Shown here piece after piece: positions 44,053 to 53,775 of a stretch of DNA of 64,000 bases. The stretch lies in NCBI RefSeq assembly GCF_017495225.1, contig NZ_JAFEIG010000020.1, positions 248,001 to 312,000 on the forward strand, written 5' to 3'. The stretch's first letter is position 1. The number at the start of each line of letters is the position of its first letter. The notes beneath the pieces are model-generated. The model was not told the DNA's origin. It did not search any database and was given only the letters and a program-made list of their open reading frames with translations. Source of the stretch: Daejeonella sp. (GTDB lineage Bacteria; Bacteroidota; Bacteroidia; Sphingobacteriales; Sphingobacteriaceae). The position numbers and the translations under genes are program-made.

Positions 44053-45597
44053 TTATTTATTCCACCAAAGACGAGTAGCCTCATTATCGGTACCACCTAA
44101 TTTAGTAACACCAGTAGCTAATCCTTTAGGATTAGTTTGCTGTTCACCAATTGTAAATGGAGTACGACGAACAACACCATCTTTTGCAACCACTAAACTT
44201 TCAGAATTAATTCTTGGATAAAGTTTAGGGAAACCTGTACGACGGTATTCAGCCCAAGCTTCTAGACCATCAGGCCATAAAGCAAGCCATTTTTGCGTAT
44301 GAATTTGCTCTAAGTGCTTTGAGGCATCTGATGACCATAAAACAGGAATATCAGTCATTGCAGGTGAGTTAACTGCATCTGTTAATGCAATTGGCACCGA
44401 AGTACTTGCAGTATATGCTGCAATTGCACCAGCATCAGTAATTCCCCATTGACGCATAGATGCATTGATACCCGCCTCATAGTATTCTTTAGCGGTACCA
44501 CCACCCATATTCCAGCCTTTTAGTGCACCTTCAGCTCTTAAGAACCAAGCCTCAGCAGCCATTATGATCCCAAAAGGCTGATTTGCTTGATTTCCTGGAA
44601 GGAAATTATCTGAAACGTTAGAAACAGCCGTAGCCTGGTTAGCTGCTGCACCAAGTTCAACTTGATTATAACCATTACGCAATCCTTTAAATTGTCCAGT
44701 CGCAGTAGCAGGAGCATAAAACTTAGACATTCTAGGATCATTATAACCTTTCAATACACTTTCCATTGCAGCACTCATACGAAACTCGTTCCATGCGGTA
44801 GCTTGATTAAGCGTGTTAATTGAGTTTGCAGTAACTTTAAGAAAAGCATCCTGTGCATTTGTTTCCAAAACACCACCAGCAACAGCCTCTTCAGCATTTG
44901 TCTTTGCCAACGCAGGCTCCACACCAGACATACGCATAGCAATACGAAGGCGCAAAGTATTTGCAAATCTAATCCAGTTATCAACATTACCACCGTAAAT
45001 TTGATCATTATTACCTAAAATGTTTTTTCCTTTGTATGGTTGAAGATCTGTAACAGCTTTAGTTAATAATGTTAAGAAGTCTTTGTAAATAACATCTTGT
45101 GCATCATAATCAACTTGTTTTAAACCATTACCTACTTGAGAGTATGGTATTGGACCCCAATAGTCAGTTCTTGGAAGGAACATACGTACCTTCCAGATAT
45201 TTGCCATTGCATAAACACCTGGATTTTCAGCTATACCGCCTGGTTTAGTATTATCTAATACCCCTAATAGTGGTGGAACAGCTGAACTGTAGAAGGTATT
45301 AAAAGCACCATTTAACCAGTTTCCCACCATCACATTACGATCTGACGGAAAGTTTTGTGCAACGTTTGCAAAATATTGAGATTGCAAATCTGCAAATAGA
45401 GACTGATAAGTTTGCCAAGATGCGGTAGCCCCTCTATATTGAGCAGCAGCAAATGCATTACCTACACCAGATGCATCTAGTTGAGTAAGCCTGGTAGGGT
45501 TGGTATTGTACTCTTCGAATTTGTCTGTACAAGAAGAAATACCCATGGATGAAACCACTAATAAACCCGTTGTAAGATATAAATTAATTTTTTTCAT
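44053..45597 (-). CDS. SusD/RagB-family outer-membrane lipoprotein
   Basis: 514 residues, lipobox GISSC with Cys23. It belongs to the SusD-like 2 group: tetratricopeptide-type helices with RMFLPRTDYWGPIPYSQVGNG, NTLRLRIAMRMSGVEP and LEQIHTQKWLALWPDGLEAWAEYRRTGFPKL near the C-terminus. SusD proteins cap the SusC barrel and capture the ligand. It follows SusC by 17 bp. The ligand is unknown and no glycoside hydrolase accompanies this pair, which suggests a peptide, small oligosaccharide or other non-polymer substrate. Confidence 0.93.
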   Translation of the reverse strand: MKKINLYLTTGLLVVSSMGISSCTDKFEEYNTNPTRLTQLDASGVGNAFAAAQYRGATASWQTYQSLFADLQSQYFANVAQNFPSDRNVMVGNWLNGAFNTFYSSAVPPLLGVLDNTKPGGIAENPGVYAMANIWKVRMFLPRTDYWGPIPYSQVGNGLKQVDYDAQDVIYKDFLTLLTKAVTDLQPYKGKNILGNNDQIYGGNVDNWIRFANTLRLRIAMRMSGVEPALAKTNAEEAVAGGVLETNAQDAFLKVTANSINTLNQATAWNEFRMSAAMESVLKGYNDPRMSKFYAPATATGQFKGLRNGYNQVELGAAANQATAVSNVSDNFLPGNQANQPFGIIMAAEAWFLRAEGALKGWNMGGGTAKEYYEAGINASMRQWGITDAGAIAAYTASTSVPIALTDAVNSPAMTDIPVLWSSDASKHLEQIHTQKWLALWPDGLEAWAEYRRTGFPKLYPRINSESLVVAKDGVVRRTPFTIGEQQTNPKGLATGVTKLGGTDNEATRLWWNK

Positions 45598-45614
45598 GTT
45601 TGTCTTTTTTAATA

Positions 45615-48600
45615 TTAGAACGATAAATTCAAGTTCAAACCTACTTGACGAGTTGATGGCATAGCAAAAGATTCTAAACCAACTGTAGTATTTTGAGCAC
45701 CAGCAGTTAATTCCGGATCAAAACCTTCAGCTTTGTTCAACAAGAAAAATAGGTTACGACCAACTAATGATATGGAAGCAGCTTGGAATGGTGATTTTTT
45801 CAATAAGTTATTTGGTAAAGCATAGCTTAAAGAAACTTCACGCATACGAATATTGGTAGCATCATAAGTAAATACTTCACCAACTGGAGTATTACGTCCA
45901 CCTACTTTTTTCCAATATGACTCTGCAGTAATACTCTTAGTGTTAGGAGTACCATCAGCATTTACACCTTGAAATACAAATCCATCTCTACCAGCAAGAG
46001 TTTGCTCAACAACACCATCTGCATAAATAACAGCGTTAGTGAATGAAGAAACAATACCGCCTACCTGAGCACTGATTAAGAAATTAGCAGTAAATTTCTT
46101 GTACTTGAAGCTATTACTAATACCACCAATCCAGTCAGGTCTAGTATTACCCAATAAAACAGTTGTACCTGCAGTAATTAAAGGCATACCTGTTGCATCA
46201 ACAAGAACTCTACCTTGTGCATCACGCTGATATCCTCTACTGTAAACATCACCTAATTGTTGACCTTCAACCGCACGGTTAAAGTTCATAAAATCACTTG
46301 TTAAGTTTAAAGTCTTCAAATCAGGAGTTAATTCAACTAATTTATTTCTATTTCTTGCAAAGTTTAGGTCAATATCCCAACGGAAATTATCCTTTCTGAT
46401 TGGAGAACCGTTCATAGTTAACTCAATACCTGAGTTACGAACAAGACCAGCATTTACATATTCAGACGACCAACCAGATGCTGGTGGAATAGAAACTAAG
46501 AATAATTGATTTTTTGAATCTGAGTTATAATAACCTAAATCAAATCCTAATCTATTATTAAATAACTTCACTTCTAAACCAACTTCCAAAGCAGTTGTTA
46601 ACTCTGGCTTTAGTTGAGGGAAAGGCTTAACACCATCACGACTAATGAAACCATTTGGACCACCAGGTACAAAACTAAAAGTCTGAGCAAGTAAGAAAGG
46701 TGATGCATCATTACCTGTCTGAGCCCATGAACCTCTTAATTTTGCAAAAGATACTGAACTTGGTAAAGTAAAGATATTAGACAAAATAGCAGAGAAACCT
46801 GCAGAACCAAACAAATAAGAACGACTATCTTTAGGAAGTGTTGAACTCCAGTCGTTACGAAGAGATCCTGAAATTGTTAAAGCATTCTTGTAAGTAAAAT
46901 CAGAAGTTACAAACACACCTTGTTTTTCAGTAGGTACTACTGAACGATCAACTGTAGGAGTACGTGCATTTGAAGGGATAAATAAGTTATCACGATTTAA
47001 CTGTCCTGCATTTGTTGATTGAGATAATCTATCAACATGCTGTAAGTTAGCTCCAAAAGTTGCATCCATAGTTAAATCTGTGGTCAGAGTTTTCTTATAG
47101 ATACCGATTAAATCAAAGTTAACTTCAGCAACATCTCTAAATTGAGTAGCATAATTACCGAAATCAGCAATTGTGTAAGTATCATTAAACCATTTACCTT
47201 CGAAATTATCTAAGGTTTTATCAATACCTGCACGACCCATAATACTCAAATCATTAGTCACTTGATAGGTTAATGAACCAAAACCAGTAACACGATTTCT
47301 CTCATCAGTAGCTAAAATACGATTTTTAATCCAATATGGATTTTGACCACCATTAGAACCTGGATTCCAGTAGTTTTGACGAAGTCTTCCAGTAGAAGGA
47401 TCAATATATTCAAAATCCTTAGCAGATTCTAAAGAAATGTTACGTGGAATACGTAAAATATGACGTTGATTGTTTGAGAAAGACTCTCCAGTTTGTTGTC
47501 TGTTGTCAACATCTTCTTTTAAATAAGTTACTTTAGAGTCATAAGATAATTTAGGACTTACTTTACCGCTAACACGTAAATTAAGTGTATTTCTTCCTAA
47601 TTTATTGTTGTCTAAAATACCTGTTGCATTTACATTAGTATAAGAGAAATAAGTTTGAACTTTTTCATTACCACCAGTAAATGCTAAAGAGTTAGAAAAC
47701 TGTTTTCCTGAATTAAAGAAATCCTTGTAATTATCAGGTTGAGCAGTCATATTGTAATTTTTGCCAACATTTGATGGAACAGGCCCCCATAAAGCAACCG
47801 ATTGTCCAGTCATTTTTGGACCCCAAGAACCTTCATCAGCTCTGTTATAAATACCTCCAGCTCCTTGACCATAAACATTTTGGAAATCTTGAAGAACCAT
47901 TGCATTCTCAATTTGAGAAGAACTGTTAAAGGAAACACCAAATCCTTTTTGAGAGCTACCTTTTTTGGTTGTAATAATTAATGCACCGTTTGCTGCACGA
48001 GATCCGTAAAGAGCTGTTGCAGAAGCACCTCTCAAAACGTTGATAGATTCAATGTCATCTGGGTTAACACTTGAAAGACCATCACTACCATCACGACCAC
48101 CATTGGCATTTCCAGCACTGTAATTCGAGTTATCCATAGGAACACCGTCGATAACAATTAGAGCTTGGTTATTACCTGTGATTGAACGATCACCTCTTAA
48201 AACAACCCTTGAAGTACCTCCTAGACCTGAAGCAGTCTTAGTGATATTCAAACCTGCTACTCTTCCAGATAGAGAGTTAGCTACGTTTAATTCTTTTGCT
48301 TTTGCAAAAGCATCAGTATTAATTTGCTGTGTAGCATAACTTAATACTTTTTGATCTTTAGTTATACCTAAAGCTGTTACCACAACACCTTCAAGCAATT
48401 TACTGTCAGATTCAAGACGAACATTAATTGTTGTACGACCTTGAACAGAAACAGTTTGAGTTGTAAAGCCAATGTATGAAAATACAAGACTTGCATTAGA
48501 AGGCACTGAAATGGTATAATTACCATTGCTGTCAGTACTCGTACCCTGAGTTGAACCACTTACCTTGATACTAACAGCAGGCAAAGGTAAGTTGTCGCTG

Positions 48601-48695
48601 TCGGTAACCTTACCGGTTACACTAATATTCTGCGCAAACACATAGGTTTGGCACAATAAAAGTAACACGACTAATTTGTAAAATTTTCTCATCAT
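45615..48695 (-). CDS. SusC/RagA-family TonB-linked outer-membrane transporter
   Basis: 1026 residues. Signal peptide ending VFAQ (about 22), carboxypeptidase-regulatory-like domain (about 25-100, with GKVTDSDNLPLPAVSIKVSG), plug with the SusC signature LSGRVAGLNITK and IRGDRS-like RVVLRGDRSITGNN, then a long beta-barrel ending LNLNLSF. No STN domain, so no sigma/FecR signalling is expected, in contrast to the second SusC at 56727. Two Met codons start the frame. SusD follows after 17 bp. Confidence 0.94.
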   Translation of the reverse strand: MMRKFYKLVVLLLLCQTYVFAQNISVTGKVTDSDNLPLPAVSIKVSGSTQGTSTDSNGNYTISVPSNASLVFSYIGFTTQTVSVQGRTTINVRLESDSKLLEGVVVTALGITKDQKVLSYATQQINTDAFAKAKELNVANSLSGRVAGLNITKTASGLGGTSRVVLRGDRSITGNNQALIVIDGVPMDNSNYSAGNANGGRDGSDGLSSVNPDDIESINVLRGASATALYGSRAANGALIITTKKGSSQKGFGVSFNSSSQIENAMVLQDFQNVYGQGAGGIYNRADEGSWGPKMTGQSVALWGPVPSNVGKNYNMTAQPDNYKDFFNSGKQFSNSLAFTGGNEKVQTYFSYTNVNATGILDNNKLGRNTLNLRVSGKVSPKLSYDSKVTYLKEDVDNRQQTGESFSNNQRHILRIPRNISLESAKDFEYIDPSTGRLRQNYWNPGSNGGQNPYWIKNRILATDERNRVTGFGSLTYQVTNDLSIMGRAGIDKTLDNFEGKWFNDTYTIADFGNYATQFRDVAEVNFDLIGIYKKTLTTDLTMDATFGANLQHVDRLSQSTNAGQLNRDNLFIPSNARTPTVDRSVVPTEKQGVFVTSDFTYKNALTISGSLRNDWSSTLPKDSRSYLFGSAGFSAILSNIFTLPSSVSFAKLRGSWAQTGNDASPFLLAQTFSFVPGGPNGFISRDGVKPFPQLKPELTTALEVGLEVKLFNNRLGFDLGYYNSDSKNQLFLVSIPPASGWSSEYVNAGLVRNSGIELTMNGSPIRKDNFRWDIDLNFARNRNKLVELTPDLKTLNLTSDFMNFNRAVEGQQLGDVYSRGYQRDAQGRVLVDATGMPLITAGTTVLLGNTRPDWIGGISNSFKYKKFTANFLISAQVGGIVSSFTNAVIYADGVVEQTLAGRDGFVFQGVNADGTPNTKSITAESYWKKVGGRNTPVGEVFTYDATNIRMREVSLSYALPNNLLKKSPFQAASISLVGRNLFFLLNKAEGFDPELTAGAQNTTVGLESFAMPSTRQVGLNLNLSF

Positions 48696-49162
48696 AATTT
48701 TTTTTTTAAATGAAATTTAATTTAAATGATAATTACTAATGCTTGAAAAGACTATAAAGCAATTCCAAACAAATTAGATATTCTAAAATAAATATTATTT
48801 TTTGTTAACAAAAGATATTTAAAAAATTAATAATACACAATTTGATAAAATATAAAAATATATAAATAATTGATAATCAATATTTTAATTATTAAAAATG
48901 TATTTAATTGCACAGATTGTGTAAAAAACTATACAATTCACGGAGTGAATAAAGACTGAAAAAAGCCCAAATTAATGAAATATCACAAGTGTTTTTTTAT
49001 GAAACGGCTACAACCCAATAATATTTTGAAGACTATCAGTTAAGCAAATCTTAATTTTGATAGATAGTTTTAATGAAAAAGATTATAAACCTATATTTAG
49101 ATTTCTGCAGGAAAAAAGCTTGGAATTTAAAAAACAATGGGAATTTAATAAACTATTGATAG
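48696..49162. other. 467-bp AT-rich intergenic region upstream of susC
   Basis: Very AT-rich upstream region of the first susCD operon. It holds two short perfect inverted repeats, CACA-GAT-TGTG (48911-48921) and ATTCAC-GGA-GTGAAT (48936-48950), 15 bp apart, which may be regulator sites. I see no gene, no exact TAnnTTTG box on the minus strand near susC and no terminator for the TMEM220-like gene at 49163. Confidence 0.4.
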
Positions 49163-49552
49163 TTAAGAAGAAATATGCTTTCGATTAAAATATCTTAAAT
49201 GGATATAGTTAGCCATTGTCATAATTATCAAGATAATCAATCCAAAAAACTCTCTTGTTTCTTCAATCCAAGGGGTAGTTGCCTTCATACTTCCTGCAAT
49301 ATTCTCAGCCTGATGGTCAACAATCCAAGTTAACACACCATATCTATCAAAAAATAAATAAATGCTATAAATGAAAAGTAATCCAGAGAATAAAAAACTT
49401 AACCTTGGAAAAAAAACACCCTGAAATGCTTTAAATGAAATTAAAGCACCTATCAAATAAATTGGAATCCACAGATAAGGATCCGGATCATTATATTGCA
49501 ATCCTGCAGAAACAATAAAAAGCAGACAAAATACTAGATTAAATATTTTCAT
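49163..49552 (-). CDS. TMEM220-like small membrane protein
   Basis: 129 residues with four hydrophobic helices. The N-terminal pattern MKIFNLVFCLLFIVSAGLQ with QYNDPDPYLWIPIYLIGAL is the TMEM220 family hallmark (PF15071 as I recall). No function is established. It is the last gene of the operon, 8 bp after the MFS gene, which suggests an accessory role in transport or envelope but no more. Confidence 0.82.
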   Translation of the reverse strand: MKIFNLVFCLLFIVSAGLQYNDPDPYLWIPIYLIGALISFKAFQGVFFPRLSFLFSGLLFIYSIYLFFDRYGVLTWIVDHQAENIAGSMKATTPWIEETREFFGLIILIIMTMANYIHLRYFNRKHISS

Positions 49553-49560
49553 TTAACAAA

Positions 49561-50868
49561 TTAAGTATTGACTAGCTCAACACGTTTTGATTTTCTTGTT
49601 AACAAATGAATTATCAACCAAGCAAATAAATAGGTAAGTCCACAGATAGTAAAAATAAGATTATAACCACCAGTTAAATTATTTGCCGATTTGTATAAAT
49701 CCAATAAATATCCCACAAGAATTGGAAAGAGTATACCACCAATTGCTCCCATCATTCCACCTATACCCACAACTGAACTAACTACCTCCTTTGGGAACAT
49801 ATCAGAAGCCATAGTGAAAATATTTGTCGCCCATGCCTGATGAATAGCAACTGCAAGACTAATTAAAATCACGGCAGTCCATTTATCTGTAACAAATTGT
49901 GCAATAGCAATCATAATTACTAATTCAAAAGAAGCAAAAAGTAAAAGCACAGCTTTTCTAGCTTTTAAAATAGCCCATCCACGATTGATAAGTTGGGATG
50001 AAAAGTATCCACCTGCAATGCTTCCAATGGTAGTAGCACCATAAATAATCATTAACTCAAGACTAATTACCTTCAAGTCTAGGTTAAAGGTGGATGAAAA
50101 ATACGATGGCAACCAAAAGAGAAAAAACCAGAAAATTGGATCAATAAAAAACTTGCCTGTTACAAATGCCCATGTCTGTGGAAAGGTAAATAGTTTAGCC
50201 CAAGAGATTTTTATAGAGCTTTGCACCTGATCTTGTATATCGTCCTTATCACTCTCAATATAATTCAATTCCTCAGGACTTAATCTTTTCTGTTTTGAGG
50301 GAATTTCATAAAGCCATAACCAAAACAAAAGCCACACAAAACCCATCGCTCCAGTAATCCAAAATACTTCCTGCCAACCATAATTCTGCATGATTATTGG
50401 GACTACTATCAAAGCTACTACCACACCAATGGCTGTACCGGAATTAAAGATACCCGTTGCTAATGCTCTTTCTTTTTTGGGAAACCATTCAGAAACAGCC
50501 TTCATTGCTGCTGGAAAATTACCTGCCTCTCCTATTCCTAAAGATAACCTTGCGATACTAAAGCCCGTCACAGATTTAGCCAAAGCATGACCCATACCAG
50601 CCAAACTCCAGAATACAACCGCTACGCTATAACCCACTTTAGTTCCAACTTTATCAATAAATCTGCCCGAAAGCAATAAACCAATTGCATATGCAAAAGA
50701 AAAAGCAGACATAATCTTACCAAAATCAGACTCTGTCCATTGAAACTCCAATTCGAGCGTTGGTTTAAGCAAGCCAATAATTTGTCGATCTAAATAATTA
50801 ATTACCGTACCTATAAAAAGAAGAGTTACAATTAACCAGCGATAATTTTTTCCTTTAGGAGCAGTCAT
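49561..50868 (-). CDS. MFS transporter, anion:cation symporter (sugar-acid) type
   Basis: 435 residues, twelve helices. NYLDRQIIGLLKP in helix 1 and the loop GRFIDKVGTKVGY are typical of the ACS family, which includes ExuT, DgoT and GudP, carriers of hexuronates, galactonate and glucarate with protons. LGIGEAGNFPAAMKAVSEWFPKKERALATG is the usual helix 4-5 region. It lies 11 bp after the aldolase gene. With the kinase and aldolase it should import a keto-deoxy sugar acid or its precursor across the inner membrane. Confidence 0.92.
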   Translation of the reverse strand: MTAPKGKNYRWLIVTLLFIGTVINYLDRQIIGLLKPTLELEFQWTESDFGKIMSAFSFAYAIGLLLSGRFIDKVGTKVGYSVAVVFWSLAGMGHALAKSVTGFSIARLSLGIGEAGNFPAAMKAVSEWFPKKERALATGIFNSGTAIGVVVALIVVPIIMQNYGWQEVFWITGAMGFVWLLFWLWLYEIPSKQKRLSPEELNYIESDKDDIQDQVQSSIKISWAKLFTFPQTWAFVTGKFFIDPIFWFFLFWLPSYFSSTFNLDLKVISLELMIIYGATTIGSIAGGYFSSQLINRGWAILKARKAVLLLFASFELVIMIAIAQFVTDKWTAVILISLAVAIHQAWATNIFTMASDMFPKEVVSSVVGIGGMMGAIGGILFPILVGYLLDLYKSANNLTGGYNLIFTICGLTYLFAWLIIHLLTRKSKRVELVNT

Positions 50869-50879
50869 TTTATAATATT

Positions 50880-51524
50880 TTAAGAATTTTGAGATAATTT
50901 ATCAATGTGCTTTTTAAAATGAAGCTCAAGACCATTCCAATCTTCATTATTTATCAGGTTTTTATCAAACAGCTGACTTCCAATTCCGAATCCATCAGCA
51001 CCAGCCTTCATAAAAGCCTGAATATTATCAATATTTATGCCTCCAGTAGGCATTAATTTTATTTGATTAAGAGGCGCTTTAACATCTCTAATGTATTCCG
51101 GACCGAGGGATGTTGCTGGATATACTTTCACCATGCTAGCTCCCAATTTCCATGCTTGATAAATCTCTGTAGGTGTAAAAGCACCAGGAAACACAGGTAT
51201 ATTGGATGATACACAAGTTTTAACTACCTCTGCATCAAGAATTGGAGTAACAATAAACTGAGCACCCGCATCAAGAGCTAATTTTAAGTCCTGAGTGTTA
51301 CAAACAGTCCCAGCGCCAATATTCAACTGTCCCTCATACTTTTGAGTAGCAAATTTGATAATCTCATCAGCAAAAGGAGTATTCATCGTAATTTCTATAC
51401 TAGTTAAACCTGAAGAAATATATACCGGGAGAATTTTTTCAACGATTTCGAAACTTAAATTTCTAATTATCCCTATAATAGGTACAGCAGAAAAACTATC
51501 CCAAGAAAATGCTTGATTATTCAT
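50880..51524 (-). CDS. KDPG/KDPGal aldolase family protein
   Basis: 214 residues, standard (beta/alpha)8 class I aldolase. The Schiff-base lysine is Lys133 in MVKVYPAT, the catalytic Glu44 in SIEITMNTP, and phosphate-site segments are NIGAGTV, FPGAFTPTEI and MPTGGINIDN. It cleaves 2-keto-3-deoxy-6-phospho-gluconate or -galactonate to pyruvate and glyceraldehyde 3-phosphate. Its start overlaps the kinase stop by 8 nt, so the two are translationally coupled. In DgaF-like systems this enzyme acts after a PLP ammonia-lyase, which is present upstream in the same operon. Confidence 0.92.
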   Translation of the reverse strand: MNNQAFSWDSFSAVPIIGIIRNLSFEIVEKILPVYISSGLTSIEITMNTPFADEIIKFATQKYEGQLNIGAGTVCNTQDLKLALDAGAQFIVTPILDAEVVKTCVSSNIPVFPGAFTPTEIYQAWKLGASMVKVYPATSLGPEYIRDVKAPLNQIKLMPTGGINIDNIQAFMKAGADGFGIGSQLFDKNLINNEDWNGLELHFKKHIDKLSQNS

Positions 51525-52524
51525 TAGAAGAATTAAGTTGTGAATATAATAGCTGTATTTGACCTGCTATGGTAGCTTTATCGATCATTTCTGGCTTAAT
51601 AAAAGTTATATTTTCAATAGGAAAAATAGTATCGAAAGCTAATTTATAATAATCATATAAATTATTGCCACTACAAACAAAAAGATGATCAAATGCTTTT
51701 TGTTCAAGCTGCCTAATCTCGGCACCAATGAGCAATCCACTTAAATAAGATAAGTTATCCTTTTTCGCAAAGGTTCCAAAAAGCTGATTGGTTCGTACGG
51801 TAAAAAGATTGTGTAAAATAGAAGATTTACTTGAGACCTCAATTCCTTGTAAAAAGGCATCAATTTCTGACTTTGAAATCGATTCAGAAGCGGATTCAAC
51901 AGAATCTTTTAAAATGCTATACTCTTTAACGATATTGAAAAGTTCGCCAGTCATGAAAGTTTGAAAGTCATGAATTATCCCATTTTTAATGAAAATATGT
52001 TTAGAATGAGTGCCAGGGAAAATAAAAACCAAATTCTGAGCACCTTGATTTTTTATCTCAATTAATTCAATTAGTCCGATAAGCTGCGTTTCCTCTCCCC
52101 GCATTACATCTTCAGAACTTTTCACCCCAGAAACCAAAAGCAATGGACCCTTTCCATTAAAATTTTGAAATGTTTTGATGGAAGCAGTGCTACCGAGAGT
52201 ATCAAAAGGCACTTCTGAGTAAGAGAGCTCTTCCATTCCTATGGAGGAAGAAGCCATCCCTGAAACGATTAAAGGAACATTTTCAAGCGGAACAGTTGTT
52301 TTTTTAGCTAGCTCCTGAATGCTTTCCTTTATAAATAAGCTGTAAAAGTCGAAACGAGTTATTTCTTTTTGCTCTTGCCAAGCTTTAAAAATTGATGCCA
52401 CACCATTTTGAGAAAGAAACTCTGCTATAATGGAATAGTCTTGACTTGCTACAAGTCTTAACCTGAATGAGCTCGTTCCCCAATCGCAGCATAAAACATA
52501 CTTTTCTTTCAAATTTTGACTCAC
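51517..52524 (-). CDS. 2-keto-3-deoxy-galactonokinase (DgoK) family kinase
   Basis: 335 residues. ASKHA-like sugar kinase. The N-terminal phosphate loop is CDWGTSSFRLRLV, typical of DgoK. Other landmarks are SGMASSSIGMEELSYSEVPF, GPLLLVSGVKSSEDVMRGEETQLIG and FIFPGTHSKHI. It should phosphorylate 2-keto-3-deoxy-galactonate or -gluconate at C6. It follows the sialidase-like gene by 9 bp and overlaps the aldolase by 8 nt. The pair kinase plus aldolase is the lower half of the DeLey-Doudoroff-type pathway. No dehydratase (DgoD) is present; a PLP enzyme takes its place. Confidence 0.9.
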   Translation of the reverse strand: MSQNLKEKYVLCCDWGTSSFRLRLVASQDYSIIAEFLSQNGVASIFKAWQEQKEITRFDFYSLFIKESIQELAKKTTVPLENVPLIVSGMASSSIGMEELSYSEVPFDTLGSTASIKTFQNFNGKGPLLLVSGVKSSEDVMRGEETQLIGLIELIEIKNQGAQNLVFIFPGTHSKHIFIKNGIIHDFQTFMTGELFNIVKEYSILKDSVESASESISKSEIDAFLQGIEVSSKSSILHNLFTVRTNQLFGTFAKKDNLSYLSGLLIGAEIRQLEQKAFDHLFVCSGNNLYDYYKLAFDTIFPIENITFIKPEMIDKATIAGQIQLLYSQLNSSNE

Positions 52525-52533
52525 AATATAAAA

Positions 52534-53730
52534 CTACTTGTTAACTCTTGATTTAAAGATAGCATCCAAATTACCAGAAATCAAATCATTTTCTGTGAAT
52601 TTGCAATACAAAATATCTTTTGCTCCGGTTCTATCGCGATCAAAAACAACATGAATATTTCCATCGCTTGTTTGATCAGCATCAGGATAAGACACATTTT
52701 CACGCGCATCGAGCAAAAGTTTATGTGGCCAAGTTTTACCACCATCTTTTGAAAGAAAAGCAGTCATTTTATTACGGGTACTACTATTGTTAGCAATTAA
52801 CAACAAATTGCCGGATGAAAGTTTTCCTAAATAAAATCTGCTTGAAGTTGTTGGGCCTGTTGCCGTAAATGCTTTTATTGGAGTCCACGATTTACCAAAA
52901 TCATTACTATTGGTATAATAAATTCCTTTTGTAGTTCTTAGCATAGCTAATAAATCTCCAGAATTAGAAATTTGGACCAATTGAGGTTCATCATGAATTC
53001 GTAGATCTTCTTCAATATTGATTGAACTGTAATATTTTAATTGATTTTTATCTGAAGTACTCGAGTAAATAAAAACTCCATTTTTAGGATAATTTTTATC
53101 TGAAATACCAACCGAGAGTGGTTTATCAATATAAATTGGGAACAATATTTTATTTTTTGATGCCAGATAAAGAGGTTTATTGCTCATTACACCATCTGTA
53201 AGTCGCAAAGGTTTGGAAGTAGCAATTATCTCTCCATTCCAAGCCATTTGCAGGGAATTAACTCCGCCAAATCCATCCCAGATTAAATTATCTTTTGCGC
53301 TACCATAAAACAAGCGGATCACTCCTTGATTATCTCTCCATAGCATTGGATCAAAAAAGCGATGAGTTTGATTTTTGGGATAAACTACAAGTTGATCATT
53401 TAACCAGCTATTGCCGCTATCTAAACTAAGAGAAAGGGTAACATAATTCCCTGGACCTGGTGCTGCTCCTCCCGAATACCATGCCACAAAAACTTGCTTT
53501 CCATCAGCACTCGCTGCAATTGTTGGGACTTGCTCAAAACTTCTATTTTTTATTCGAAAATCATCCGAATTTGAGATTAATTCGAAAATAGTTGACTCGT
53601 TTTCTGAATTAGAAAACGAGGATTTAGAACTTTTTATTGAGCTACATGCTACAAACAAAAAAGGCGCTAATAGCGTGATAGCTAGATGGCTAAATGACTT
53701 GATTTTCAATTGCAATTTTATTTTTGACAA
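52534..53730 (-). CDS. Sialidase-fold (BNR-repeat) lipoprotein
   Basis: 398 residues, lipobox FVAC with Cys29. A six-bladed propeller with several Asp-box loops is indicated by SLDSGNSWL, SNDFGKSWTP and SKDGGKTWP, plus YPDADQTSDGNIHVVFDRDR near the C-terminus, a pattern shared by exo-sialidase-like BNR proteins. Whether it cleaves sialic acid is open: no N-acetylneuraminate lyase, epimerase or sialate transporter accompanies it, so another glycosidase or lyase role on an acidic sugar is as likely. It is 45 bp after the PLP enzyme and 9 bp before the kinase gene. Confidence 0.83.
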   Translation of the reverse strand: MSKIKLQLKIKSFSHLAITLLAPFLFVACSSIKSSKSSFSNSENESTIFELISNSDDFRIKNRSFEQVPTIAASADGKQVFVAWYSGGAAPGPGNYVTLSLSLDSGNSWLNDQLVVYPKNQTHRFFDPMLWRDNQGVIRLFYGSAKDNLIWDGFGGVNSLQMAWNGEIIATSKPLRLTDGVMSNKPLYLASKNKILFPIYIDKPLSVGISDKNYPKNGVFIYSSTSDKNQLKYYSSINIEEDLRIHDEPQLVQISNSGDLLAMLRTTKGIYYTNSNDFGKSWTPIKAFTATGPTTSSRFYLGKLSSGNLLLIANNSSTRNKMTAFLSKDGGKTWPHKLLLDARENVSYPDADQTSDGNIHVVFDRDRTGAKDILYCKFTENDLISGNLDAIFKSRVNK

Positions 53731-53775
53731 AAAGAGTTAAACCTCTCTTACGAGAAGTTTAACTTAGTGAATAAT

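Noticed and set aside
52534..53730. Reading the locus as a sialic-acid utilisation cluster
   Set aside because: Only the BNR-fold protein points that way; no sialate lyase, ManNAc epimerase or ManNAc kinase is encoded, while the kinase/aldolase pair indicates keto-deoxy sugar acids.
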